From an uncultured Bacillota bacterium (GTDB lineage: Bacteria > Bacillota > Clostridia > Peptostreptococcales > Anaerovoracaceae): DNA of 64,000 bases. Position numbers and translations under genes: made by a program. Below are positions 1-7,866 of the stretch, piece after piece; position 1 is the first letter of the stretch, and each line of letters begins with the position of its first letter. The stretch spans positions 1-64,000 of the forward strand of contig CASEFA010000005.1 of assembly GCA_949287095.1 (NCBI GenBank), given 5' to 3'. Below the pieces are notes generated by a model. The model was given only the letters and a program-made list of their open reading frames with translations, was not told the DNA's origin and did no database searches.

Positions 1-240
1 CGTCCATTCCGGCGCTTTCGGTCTTGCCTGTTTGCTGCTTGCAGCACACATTCCGATGGCGTTTTTGTCAAGACCGTCACTCAAAGCCATGCTGAGTCTG
101 GGCAAAGGCTTTTTGACAGAACAGGAAGCCATGAAGCACGCCGCCTTTGGGTGAAGGAAGATTTGGAAATCGAGAGAAACGCCTTTGAAAGACAATCCAA
201 TCAAAATCAAACGATTTTCAGAGAAAAACGCTTGAAGTGA
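1..240. other. Unidentified sequence abutting recN remnant
   Basis: This stretch does not encode the part of RecN that should precede the following fragment. Frame 1 on + is open from the window edge to a TGA at 238-240; frame 2 is open to a TGA at about 152-154 and reads as a hydrophobic then basic peptide; one minus-strand frame is also open throughout. None is recognised. It may be the end of another gene, a mobile-element remnant, or an assembly chimera at a contig end. Confidence 0.4.
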
Positions 241-633
241 TACAGCAGCAAAACAGCCTCCGGCGGAGAAATGTCCAGAATCATGCTCGCCATCAGAAAT
301 ATAACCGGTGAAACTGACAGGATTCCTACGTTCATTTTCGATGAGATAGACGCCGGTATAAGCGGGGTTACGGCAAGCGTCGTAGGCAGAAAGCTGAAGC
401 GGATTTCCGAAAGTCACCAGATTATCTGTATAACTCACCTGCCCCAGATTGCAGCCATGGGCGATACCGGCTACCGTATATACAAGGAAAACGATGAGGC
501 GAGCACCTACACCCACATCGAAAAGCTCTCCGATGATGAAAAAACCGCCGAAATCGCAAGACTTCTCGGCGGCGACAATATTACGGAAACAACTCTCAGG
601 AGCGCCCGTGAGCTCATAGAATCAGCCAAATAA
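241..633 (+). pseudogene. recN: recN 3' remnant (DNA repair ATPase C-terminus)
   Basis: About 130 codons encode the C-terminal ATPase lobe of RecN, the SMC-like double-strand-break repair protein. Visible are the ABC signature TASGGEMSRIMLAI, the Walker B segment FIFDEIDAGISG and the switch region ITHLPQIAAMGD. Intact RecN has roughly 550-570 residues, so three quarters is missing. An in-frame TGA sits at 238-240, and the upstream bases do not encode the expected preceding segment, so the break is at about 241-252. The fragment has no ribosome site of its own. Its stop overlaps the convergent aldo/keto reductase by 12 bases. A real rearrangement and an assembly join cannot be separated from this sequence alone. 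Confidence 0.85.
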
Positions 634-1800
634 TCTAAAGGTTTTAACCCCGAATTTAACGACCTTATATAATGCGCCTTCCAATTCTGCGGAGGCGTTT
701 TTCAGTTCCTTTCTTATCTCTATGCCCTGAGGGCAGCGGGTTTCGCATCTTCCGCAGCCTATGCACTGGGATGCTCCCGACTGCTTCTTTCTCAGTGCGG
801 TAAAAAGATAATCGTGGCGGCCCGCCTTTTTGCCCTCCGCATATATGGCGTTGTAGCACCTGAAAGCCCCGGGAATATCAACTCCCGCAGGACACGGCAT
901 GCAGTAGGCGCACCCGGTGCAGCCCACCCTGGTGGTCCTCTTGATCTCCGTCTTTATACGCTCTATCAGCCGGGACTCAGCTTCCGTCAGACATCCCGGC
1001 TCCGATGCCGAAGCAATTCTGATGTTTTCCTTCACCATATCAAGTGAGTTCATTCCTGAGAGAACGCATGTAATCTCAGGCTGATCGTACAGCCATCTGA
1101 AGGCTAACTCTGCAGCAGTTTTACCCTCTCCGTCCACGGATATTATCTCCTTTGCAGACTTTGGAAGAAGGTCCACAAGCTTTCCTCCCCGAAGAGGCTC
1201 CATGATTATAACGGGAAGTCCCTTTTCGTGAGCATACCTGAGGCCTTCCCTTCCCGCCTGGCTGGTCTCGTCCATGTAGTTATACTGAATCTGGCAGAAA
1301 TCCCACGAATAAGCATCCACCACCTGTTTGAACATGGTCGTGCTCCCATGATATGAAAAACCAATATTTCTTATCTGCCCGGACTTCAGTTTTTCTTCTA
1401 TCCAGTCATCTATTCCAATTGATTTCAGCTTCTCCCACGTGTTCACGTCGGTCAGCATGTGGAGAAGATAATAGTCTACATAATCCGTTTTAAGTCTACT
1501 TAGCTGCTGGCGAAACAGTCTCTCCGCTCCCGCTCTGCTCTTCATGAGGTAATGGGGCAGCTTCGTTGCAATTTTAACTTTCTCCCGGCAGTGATTTCTG
1601 GAAAGAATCTCTCCCAGAGCAGACTCGCTTCCGGGATAGATATACGCCGTATCGAAGTAATTCACTCCCGACCTGACAGCCTCCATAATCTCGCGCTCAG
1701 CCCGTTCCATGTCGATTCCAACACCTTTTCTCGTAAAGCGCATGCACCCGTAACCCAACAGGGATATTTCGTTTCCTTTTCTGTCTTTTCTGTACTGCAT
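622..1800 (-). CDS. Aldo/keto reductase with C-terminal 4Fe-4S ferredoxin domain
   Basis: A 392-residue soluble oxidoreductase. Residues 1 to about 280 form an AKR barrel with the expected Asp/Tyr (FDTAYIYPGSE), Lys (IATKLP) and His (YYLLHML) positions. The last 100 residues carry two Cys clusters (CTGCAYCMPCPAG and CIGCGRCETRCPQG) typical of the ferredoxin-tailed AKR family common in Clostridia. Substrates of this family are mostly unknown; electron transfer between NAD(P)H or an iron-sulfur partner and a carbonyl is the likely chemistry. The start is supported by AAGGAT upstream and by an extended -10 promoter 52 bases away. The gene is monocistronic and convergent with the recN remnant. 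Confidence 0.9.
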   Translation of the reverse strand: MQYRKDRKGNEISLLGYGCMRFTRKGVGIDMERAEREIMEAVRSGVNYFDTAYIYPGSESALGEILSRNHCREKVKIATKLPHYLMKSRAGAERLFRQQLSRLKTDYVDYYLLHMLTDVNTWEKLKSIGIDDWIEEKLKSGQIRNIGFSYHGSTTMFKQVVDAYSWDFCQIQYNYMDETSQAGREGLRYAHEKGLPVIIMEPLRGGKLVDLLPKSAKEIISVDGEGKTAAELAFRWLYDQPEITCVLSGMNSLDMVKENIRIASASEPGCLTEAESRLIERIKTEIKRTTRVGCTGCAYCMPCPAGVDIPGAFRCYNAIYAEGKKAGRHDYLFTALRKKQSGASQCIGCGRCETRCPQGIEIRKELKNASAELEGALYKVVKFGVKTFRLFG

Positions 1801-1851
1801 AAGTAAATATCCTTAAAAACTAAAATAAAAGGGCATAACCCTCTATCGAAG

Positions 1852-1860
1852 ATTATACCA
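1852..1860 (-). promoter_or_regulatory. Extended -10 promoter of the aldo/keto reductase
   Basis: The minus strand reads TGGTATAAT, an extended -10 (TGn-TATAAT) about 52 bases before the start codon. No good -35 box is present, as is usual for extended -10 promoters. Confidence 0.5.
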
Positions 1861-2154
1861 CATTTTCTTCAAAATATCCTGCTCTGATTATGAAATCGTG
1901 GTTTCAGTCCGTTGTTCTTTCAAGCTGTAGTGCCAGTTTGACCATTGCCCTGAAAACGAGCTGTCTTGTCAAGGCGTTTTTCTACAAATCTCTCGCTGCA
2001 CTGCAAAAGGGTCAAGGCTTTTGCAGTTGACAAAGCCGATTTTCTCGACATCTATCCCATACAGCCTTTGAAATGTCAAAAAACGCCTTGACATTTTTGC
2101 CACACCCAAACAATTTATCAAAACTACATTACGTTACATATTTTCAATAAACGT
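1861..2154. repeat. Gene-poor stretch with inverted repeats
   Basis: No convincing gene. A 14-base inverted repeat, GTCAAGGCGTTTTT at 1968-1981 and its complement at 2079-2092, encloses another hairpin with 8-base arms CTGCAAAA/TTTTGCAG (2001-2008, 2019-2026). The motif gTCAAGGC recurs inside that loop. A minus-strand frame from a GTG at 2103 to a TGA at 1969 is open for 44 codons but lacks a clear ribosome site. The stretch looks like a degraded mobile or repeat element rather than a normal intergenic region. Confidence 0.45.
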
Positions 2155-2601
2155 TTAGTCACTCATCTTCGATTCAATCTTCCAGACCCAGAACATGTTT
2201 ATAGGAGCGAATAAAGCAAGCACAGGAACAAACGAAAATACTATTTGGGGCAATATGAAATCTCCAGTACTCATAAATTCGTGATACGTACATCTTACAC
2301 ACAGGTACACTAACATTACCATTATTATAACTCTAAGAACCAAACGAACCCTAGACCTGCTGTCTGGCGTATTTGTATCGTCCTTCGTTTTTTTCTTCCG
2401 AAAATAGAGGTACATGTAATCGTGATACCATTCGCCCTTTGACACGTGTAAATCCCATATGGTACATACGATGGCAATATAGCCCGAGATAATTGCTAAA
2501 ACCTTAGTGTACCATTCCCCTTCTAAATAGTAACAGACCGAAGCGCATGCCGCTACATCTATGACGGTAAACCATCTGAGTCTCTTAGTGCTCGCTTTCA
2601 T
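2155..2601 (-). CDS. Four-helix membrane protein, paralogue of its upstream neighbour
   Basis: No family recognised. From the ATG at 2601 (preceded by GAGAGGG, 8 bases away) the protein has 148 residues, with hydrophobic segments near residues 10-28, 35-52, 85-103 and 115-135, i.e. about four membrane helices. It resembles the next gene upstream: both begin MK-x-x-TKR and share a loop after helix 2 of the form DL-x-x-SK-x-EW followed by Tyr-rich residues. It is the last gene of a three-gene group led by a secreted protein. By analogy with bacteriocin loci the pair could provide immunity or export, but nothing in the sequence proves this. Base composition is AT-richer than the flanking core genes. 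Confidence 0.7.
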   Translation of the reverse strand: MKASTKRLRWFTVIDVAACASVCYYLEGEWYTKVLAIISGYIAIVCTIWDLHVSKGEWYHDYMYLYFRKKKTKDDTNTPDSRSRVRLVLRVIIMVMLVYLCVRCTYHEFMSTGDFILPQIVFSFVPVLALFAPINMFWVWKIESKMSD

Positions 2602-2642
2602 TTCATCAACCCTCTCGTACCTCAAGGTTATGGCATATTTTC

Positions 2643-3149
2643 TTATAGTATACCGCTTTGGGTCCTACACTTCTTCCTTAACTGTTTCGCCTTCCACTCT
2701 GTAAACCAGGTCCATAACATGATTGCATCACCTATGCCTGCCGGAAGCATTACACTGTAGAAAAACGTGGGCTCCCTGCCATACTCCAGAGTATGCATAT
2801 AATCAATATAGATACTTCTCAGCGGTATATACAGAAGTAGGATAAAAGTCACTATTCTGACTGCCAATCGCAGATGTCCGACCGATACAGTCTGATTTTC
2901 ACCGCTGTTCGGAACAATTCTTTTTTCAGATTCATCACTCGATTCCCGGAAAACATCCATCAGTTCTCCGTAAAACCATTCCGATTTCGAACTTCTTAAA
3001 TCGTATAATACACCAGCCACGCTCAGAAGCCCTACACATGCGGAGATGATCATCCACGTAAGCGACTGCTCCGCATAGCAGATTACCGCGATGCCGTAGA
3101 TGATAGCCGCAATAGCGATAAATCTGTCTCTTTTAGTGTTGGTCTTCAT
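2643..3149 (-). CDS. Four-helix membrane protein, first of a tandem paralogous pair
   Basis: A 168-residue protein of unrecognised family. Hydrophobic segments lie near residues 10-25, 30-48, 95-112 and 125-145. The loop sequence DLRSSKSEWFY matches DLHVSKGEWYH in the downstream paralogue, which argues for a local duplication. The ribosome site is AAGGTGGTGA before the ATG. It starts 48 bases after the stop of the secreted protein and ends 41 bases before the second paralogue, so the three are probably one transcript. A role as immunity, signal or transport partner for the secreted protein is inference from gene order only. Confidence 0.7.
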   Translation of the reverse strand: MKTNTKRDRFIAIAAIIYGIAVICYAEQSLTWMIISACVGLLSVAGVLYDLRSSKSEWFYGELMDVFRESSDESEKRIVPNSGENQTVSVGHLRLAVRIVTFILLLYIPLRSIYIDYMHTLEYGREPTFFYSVMLPAGIGDAIMLWTWFTEWKAKQLRKKCRTQSGIL

Positions 3150-3197
3150 TATGATTTCACCACCTTATTCCTATTGAAAAAATCTTCTTTCAGCATT

Positions 3198-4034
3198 TTA
3201 TCCTAGTCGTGTACAATCGTACCAAGTCTCATATCTGTTTGTCCCTCCAAAATTTATTTTAGGGTACCATGTGTAATTGTATCTAGTGACATACATGTTT
3301 GCTGCAGGTATATATCCACCACTTCTTTGATTTTTATGATAATACAGATCCGCCTTATATGAAAACGCTGTTGCTCCAGGATTGGCTCCTTTTAAATATC
3401 CATACAAGTTTTCATACACTTTACTTACTGCCTTTCCAATAACTGGAATGCAAATTTTAATAAATGCTGTCACCGTGATTTTCTCAATTTTGTTACCAAG
3501 AGGAATATTTTTATTCTCTTTGTGGCCAGCGGATACACTATAATCTACCGGTTTTCCGTAAGGGCAAGTTTGTGTCCACCAGTTTGAAGAAACTCTCGGC
3601 TTTACTACAGTTTCAGTAGCAGAAGAAACTTCAAATCCATCTATTATAGTCCTACCATCCTTGTAACACTCCATTATATTACATATGTTCATTTCATTAT
3701 CTACTATTTCAATTATTGTCTTCTCATCATTTTCTTGAACAATCTGAATTTCATTTGTCGTGTAACCATAATCTAATTCGAAGATATAATCACCATCATT
3801 CCCTTTCTCAATATTTACCAAAAGTTCGTTGAAAAAGGCAAATTCCTGCGATAGGACTGCACTTTCTTCATACATCTCTTGAAATTCCACGTCTGAAAAG
3901 TTCTCAGACACCTTATCCGCCAGAAGCGTATACTTCATACCTATTCCCACGTTGTCCTGTGCGAATGCGGCACTTGGAAAAATAGCTGTAATCATCACGG
4001 CTACTAACATCATAGAACAAATTTTCTTTTTCAT
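3198..4034 (-). CDS. Secreted protein, possibly geobacillin-26-like bacteriocin
   Basis: The best start is the ATG at 4034 behind GGAGAGGAG, giving 278 residues. It opens with a Sec signal peptide: MKKK, a hydrophobic core, and a likely cut after PSAAFA. The mature part is acidic and Asn/Tyr-rich in its first half. The C-terminal half begins with SSNWWTQTCPYG, continues through a hydrophobic stretch (ITVTAFIKICIPVIG) and ends in a Tyr/Trp/Asn-rich segment with a Cys near the end. The WWTQTCPYG block and the following hydrophobic stretch recall, from memory, proteins annotated as geobacillin-26 family; this needs a profile search. AT-rich codon use contrasts with neighbours and suggests transfer. 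Two four-helix membrane proteins follow. Confidence 0.65.
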   Translation of the reverse strand: MKKKICSMMLVAVMITAIFPSAAFAQDNVGIGMKYTLLADKVSENFSDVEFQEMYEESAVLSQEFAFFNELLVNIEKGNDGDYIFELDYGYTTNEIQIVQENDEKTIIEIVDNEMNICNIMECYKDGRTIIDGFEVSSATETVVKPRVSSNWWTQTCPYGKPVDYSVSAGHKENKNIPLGNKIEKITVTAFIKICIPVIGKAVSKVYENLYGYLKGANPGATAFSYKADLYYHKNQRSGGYIPAANMYVTRYNYTWYPKINFGGTNRYETWYDCTRLG

Positions 4035-4074
4035 ATTTTTTCTCCTCTCCAATACCTGGTTTTTATTTAACATT

Positions 4075-4103
4075 AAGATATCACATTTTATTCTGAATAT
4101 CAA
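4075..4103 (-). promoter_or_regulatory. Sigma-A promoter of the secreted-protein operon
   Basis: On the minus strand TTGATA (4098-4103) and TATCTT (4075-4080) are separated by 17 bases, about 40 bases before the ribosome site. The surrounding sequence is strongly AT-rich. Confidence 0.5.
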
Positions 4104-4144
4104 CTATAATTACTATGTTTTATTATATATTTGTAAAATAAAGC

Positions 4145-4265
4145 ATGCAGTTTCTGACTTGCTCACACAGCGCCGTGTAGCCGCGATTTGTCCTTCGCCG
4201 GGCACGCCGCAGCCATTGCAAACCGTCGTGCTGTCAGCGCTGCCTGCACACCTGCGGGTTAAATA
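4145..4265. other. GC-rich island between AT-rich operon and terminator
   Basis: About 120 bases are clearly GC-richer than the AT-rich stretch just before them. One minus-strand frame reads a short Arg/Cys-rich peptide (TNRGYTALCEQVRNCMLYFT), but there is no ribosome site or length to support a gene. It may be a repeat or remnant marking the edge of an acquired segment. Confidence 0.35.
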
Positions 4266-4270
4266 AAAAG

Positions 4271-4311
4271 TGCCATCTCACCGACGCATCATAGCTGTCG
4301 GCGAGATGGCA
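4271..4311 (-). terminator. Intrinsic terminator of the NuoE/NuoF/fusion operon
   Basis: A near-perfect stem (TGCCATCTC and CCGAC pairing with GTCGG and GAGATGGCA) with an 11-base loop is followed on the minus strand by CTTTTTATTT. It lies about 30 bases after the stop of the 1169-residue subunit. Confidence 0.85.
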
Positions 4312-4341
4312 TATAAGCTCGTTACTCCGTATTTTTTTTAC

Positions 4342-7300
4342 TTATTCCACTTCAGTAAACGGTGCGGGAATCCTCTCTGCCATCATATTCATGAGAGCGT
4401 CGGTGCACGGAAGCTCGTCTACCAGCTTTCCGTCTGCAACAGGAACCAGCTTAACTCTTGCCGGTGTGAGAACCTCGCCCAGAACCTCTCCGATTTCCGC
4501 ATACTTGTAGAGCGGAAGAACGTCGTCCATCTCTGCGGAAATATCCGTCTCGTCTTCGAATCCGAAGTCCTCCTCGAATACCTCGGCAAGCTCTGCCGCA
4601 ATCTCCCAGTTGGAGAACTCAACGTCCTCGAAGATTGCCTGATCTACAGGGAGAAGTCTTCTCTCGGTATTTGTGTAGGTTCCGCAGGTACTTGCAGAGC
4701 CGGTGCCAGGAATGAATACGTCTGCCTTTTCTCCGGTTTCAGTCATATAGATGTCGGAAACCATGAGGAACTCCAGGCCTGAAAGGTCGGCCCACTTCGG
4801 ATCCTCTCCGAATATCATGAGGCCCTTTACGCCTTCCATTGCTTCAGCTCCCGCGCGAACTCCCATGTCCGTAAGACCCTGAGAGTTGTTCTTAGGTCTT
4901 ATCGCGAGGATTCCGTCACGAGGCTTTCCGATGTGTCCGCTTACTGCCGCAATGTCTCCCATAAGAGTTGCTGCTTCTACGCTGACAACGTTCTGCTGAT
5001 ATACGAGCATTGCTTTCTTTGCGGCCGCGTACATCTCGGCAATTTCCTTTGCCTCGTCGCATACCTCTACGCCTTCAAGGGAAGCCTTGAACTCTTCAAA
5101 GCCGTCGATTCCTTCGCCTCTTCCCATATCCACGAGAGCCTTTGCAACCTTCTTCAGGAAGTCCACGCTGTTGTCCGTGGTTACGACCTTCGTTGCAAAC
5201 TCGAAGTCGGTGGTTATCTCAGGAGTGTTTACGGCTACTACCTTGACTCCAGCGAGAGCCGCCTGTCTGATCTTGTTCCAGATTACGGCGCTTCTGTTCT
5301 TCATGAAGCCGGTAACTATGATGAGCTCGGTGGAAAGAAGCTCGTCGATGGTGTTAGGAGATGCATCCATTCCCAGAACGTCGATGAGAGCATCGTGACG
5401 CTTGTTGAAGGTGAAGGTCTTAGCTCCGAGAACACCTGCAAACTTCTTTATTGCGTAGGCTTCTTCGTTGGTATATCTGTCGGAAATGGCTACGGCTATG
5501 GAATCTGCACCGTGTCTTACCTTTACGGCTTCCATTTTCTTTGCAGCCATTACGATGGCTTCGTGATAATCTGTCTCTCTGAAGCCGTCGCCGTCTTTGA
5601 TCATAGGGTCTACGATCTTACCCTCGAGAAGTGATGCATCGAAGCCCCACTTGCCCTTTGCGCAGCAGATTCCCTTATTCACGAATCCCTCTCTGTCAGG
5701 GTTTGCCTTAATGAGCATGTCTCCGTAATACTCAAGGTCGAGAGTACATCCTACCGAACAGTAGGAGCACGTAGTCTCAACTGCTTCCGTGTCGAGAGGA
5801 ACTTCCTTCTGAATGGTAAGTCTCTCCTGAAGAGCTCCCACAGGGCAGACGCTTACGCACTGACCGCATGACTCGCAGCCCGACATGGTAAGGGACTGCT
5901 CCAGAGCCGGCTTAACGACCGTGTCAAATCCTCTGTGAACAAGGCCCAAAGCTCCGACTCCCATTACCTCGTCGCAGACTCTCACGCAGAGACCGCAGAG
6001 TATGCACTTGTTAGGGTCTCTTACGATGAACGGATGATTGTCCTCAAATTCGATAAGATTCTTGTCTCCTGCGAATCTTTCAGGCTCCACGCCGTACTCG
6101 TTGGCAAACTCAACAAGCTTGCACTCGTAGAAGTCGTGACATCCGCACTCCAGACATCTGGAAGCCTCCGCTACTGCCTGATCCTCGGTGAGCCCGTCGT
6201 ATACGACTTCGCTGAAGTTATCCTTTCTTTCCGCTGCGGAAAGCTGTTCAGCCTTCTCTCTGCAGAGCTTTTCTCTGTCCTCGAAGGTCTTTTCCGTAAC
6301 GTCGGTTCTCTCTACGAAGTAAGGCGGCTCGTAAGTCACTGCCTCTCCGTCAAGGTATGCGTCTATGATTTCGCTGACCTTTCCGGCGTCTGCGATTGCT
6401 TCAACTGCGATGGAAATCTTGTCGTTTCCGCAGTCACCGCCTGCAAATACGCCAGGAATGCTGGTCATGAACGTTTCAGGGTCATAGGCTACGGCGTTCT
6501 TCTTCGTCTTGTCTACATCAAAGGCTTCAGCGTCCACGGCCTGACCTATTGCAAGTATAACCGTGTCAACATCGAGAGTCTCTGTCTTGCCTTCTACAGG
6601 AACAGGCTTTCTTCTTCCGGAAGCGTCAGGCTCTCCCAGTTCCATAACCTGAAGAACCACCTGCTTAACGTGACCGTTCTCGTCCTTTATGTATTCCAAA
6701 GGATTGGTCAGATTCTTGAAGATTACGCCTTCCTCTTCGGCCTCCTCGATTTCCAGCCTGTCTGCCGGCATCTCGTCCTTGGTTCTTCTGTAGATGTTAT
6801 ACACCTCGGAAGCTCCCAGCCTTACAGCCGTACGGCAAGCGTCCATTGCGGTGTTTCCGCCTCCGACTATGGCGACCTTCTTGCCGAAGTCGATGTGCTG
6901 ATTTCTTACTACCTTTCTCAGGAAGTCGATACCGCCTATAACGCCTTCAGCATCCTCGCCCTTGCAACCGGTTCCGGTGGATACCCAGGCTCCGATTCCC
7001 AGGAGTACGGCGTCAAAGTCGCCGCGTACAGTCTCAAAGGAAATATCCTCGCCGATTTTGGTATCGGTTATCATTTCGACGCCCATCTCTCTGATGATGT
7101 CAATCTCCGCATCGAGAACGTCCTTAGGAAGTCTGTACTCAGGGATTCCGTATCTGAGCATGCCGCCCAGCTTAGGCATTGCGTCGAAGATGGTAACGTC
7201 GTGTCCTTTCTGTCTCAGGAAGTATGCCGCCGAAAGACCCATAGGGCCTCCGCCGATTATTGCAACGGATTTTCCCGTAGGCTCTTCGCATTCAGGCACG

Positions 7301-7851
7301 AAGTTCTCGTCTGCCATGAGGTCGTAATCTCCCGCAAATCTCTTTATTGCGGCGATGCTGATAGGCTCGTCTATGAGGCCTCTTCTGCACTTGTCCTCGC
7401 AAGGATGCGGACATACGCGTCCTATTGATGCAGGCAGAGGAATCTTATCCTTGATGAGCTCGTTTGCCTTTTCGAATTCTCCGTTGGCAACGAGGCCCAC
7501 ATATCCCTGACAGTCGGTTCCCGCAGGACATGCTTTGGAGCAAGGCGCCTTGCAGTCTCCGTTGTGGTTGGATATGAGAAGCTCCAGGTTGGTCTTTCTG
7601 GATTCTATTACTCTGTCCGTATTTGTTACGACTACCATGCCTGGGGCGATGGTGGTTGCGCAGGCTTTGCACAGCTTAGGATTTCCTTCAACCTCTACCA
7701 TACAAAGTCCGCAGGAGCCGTAAATCTTGGTTCTTTCGTCGTAGCAGAGCGTAGGAATAAAGATATCGTTTTCTCTGGCGACTTCAAGAATGGTCTGTCC
7801 CGGAAGACCCAGGACTTCTTTGCCGTCTATGTTCAATCTGAATTTTTCCAT
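4342..7851 (-). CDS. Fused NuoG/NfnB(GltD)/FdhA-like subunit lacking the Mo catalytic residue
   Basis: A 1169-residue iron-sulfur flavoprotein. Domains in order: NuoG-type [2Fe-2S] domain (C36, C47, C50, C64); GltD/NfnB-like domain, about 100-560, with Cys clusters and two dinucleotide folds (AIIGGGPMGLSAA, AIVGGGNTAMDA); two [4Fe-4S] clusters, about 615-675 (CILCGLCVRVC, CESCGQCVSVC); then a molybdopterin-oxidoreductase-like region with its own [4Fe-4S] motif CSYCSVGC. Where formate dehydrogenases have Sec or Cys, this protein reads NKRHDALID, so formate oxidation is unlikely. With the NuoF- and NuoE-like genes it probably forms a soluble complex linking NAD(H), NADP(H) and ferredoxin. Gene order and parts resemble Stn-type electron-bifurcating transhydrogenases; no H-cluster hydrogenase subunit is present. 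That assignment is inference. Confidence 0.85.
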   Translation of the reverse strand: MEKFRLNIDGKEVLGLPGQTILEVARENDIFIPTLCYDERTKIYGSCGLCMVEVEGNPKLCKACATTIAPGMVVVTNTDRVIESRKTNLELLISNHNGDCKAPCSKACPAGTDCQGYVGLVANGEFEKANELIKDKIPLPASIGRVCPHPCEDKCRRGLIDEPISIAAIKRFAGDYDLMADENFVPECEEPTGKSVAIIGGGPMGLSAAYFLRQKGHDVTIFDAMPKLGGMLRYGIPEYRLPKDVLDAEIDIIREMGVEMITDTKIGEDISFETVRGDFDAVLLGIGAWVSTGTGCKGEDAEGVIGGIDFLRKVVRNQHIDFGKKVAIVGGGNTAMDACRTAVRLGASEVYNIYRRTKDEMPADRLEIEEAEEEGVIFKNLTNPLEYIKDENGHVKQVVLQVMELGEPDASGRRKPVPVEGKTETLDVDTVILAIGQAVDAEAFDVDKTKKNAVAYDPETFMTSIPGVFAGGDCGNDKISIAVEAIADAGKVSEIIDAYLDGEAVTYEPPYFVERTDVTEKTFEDREKLCREKAEQLSAAERKDNFSEVVYDGLTEDQAVAEASRCLECGCHDFYECKLVEFANEYGVEPERFAGDKNLIEFEDNHPFIVRDPNKCILCGLCVRVCDEVMGVGALGLVHRGFDTVVKPALEQSLTMSGCESCGQCVSVCPVGALQERLTIQKEVPLDTEAVETTCSYCSVGCTLDLEYYGDMLIKANPDREGFVNKGICCAKGKWGFDASLLEGKIVDPMIKDGDGFRETDYHEAIVMAAKKMEAVKVRHGADSIAVAISDRYTNEEAYAIKKFAGVLGAKTFTFNKRHDALIDVLGMDASPNTIDELLSTELIIVTGFMKNRSAVIWNKIRQAALAGVKVVAVNTPEITTDFEFATKVVTTDNSVDFLKKVAKALVDMGRGEGIDGFEEFKASLEGVEVCDEAKEIAEMYAAAKKAMLVYQQNVVSVEAATLMGDIAAVSGHIGKPRDGILAIRPKNNSQGLTDMGVRAGAEAMEGVKGLMIFGEDPKWADLSGLEFLMVSDIYMTETGEKADVFIPGTGSASTCGTYTNTERRLLPVDQAIFEDVEFSNWEIAAELAEVFEEDFGFEDETDISAEMDDVLPLYKYAEIGEVLGEVLTPARVKLVPVADGKLVDELPCTDALMNMMAERIPAPFTEVE

Positions 7852-7866
7852 AGTATCTCCTCCTTC

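Noticed and set aside
1969..2103. A 44-codon minus-strand frame as a small gene
   Set aside because: Starts with GTG, has no clear ribosome site, and consists mostly of the inverted-repeat sequence.
5935..7428. A 497-codon open frame on + inside the fused electron-transfer subunit
   Set aside because: It is exactly antisense to a gene with clear domains, has no ribosome site, and reads as Val/Tyr/Ser-rich protein with no motif. Codon bias of the real gene leaves the opposite frame open.
4342..7851. Annotation as a formate dehydrogenase alpha subunit
   Set aside because: The catalytic Cys/Sec is absent and a GltD/NfnB module is fused before the Mo-like region.
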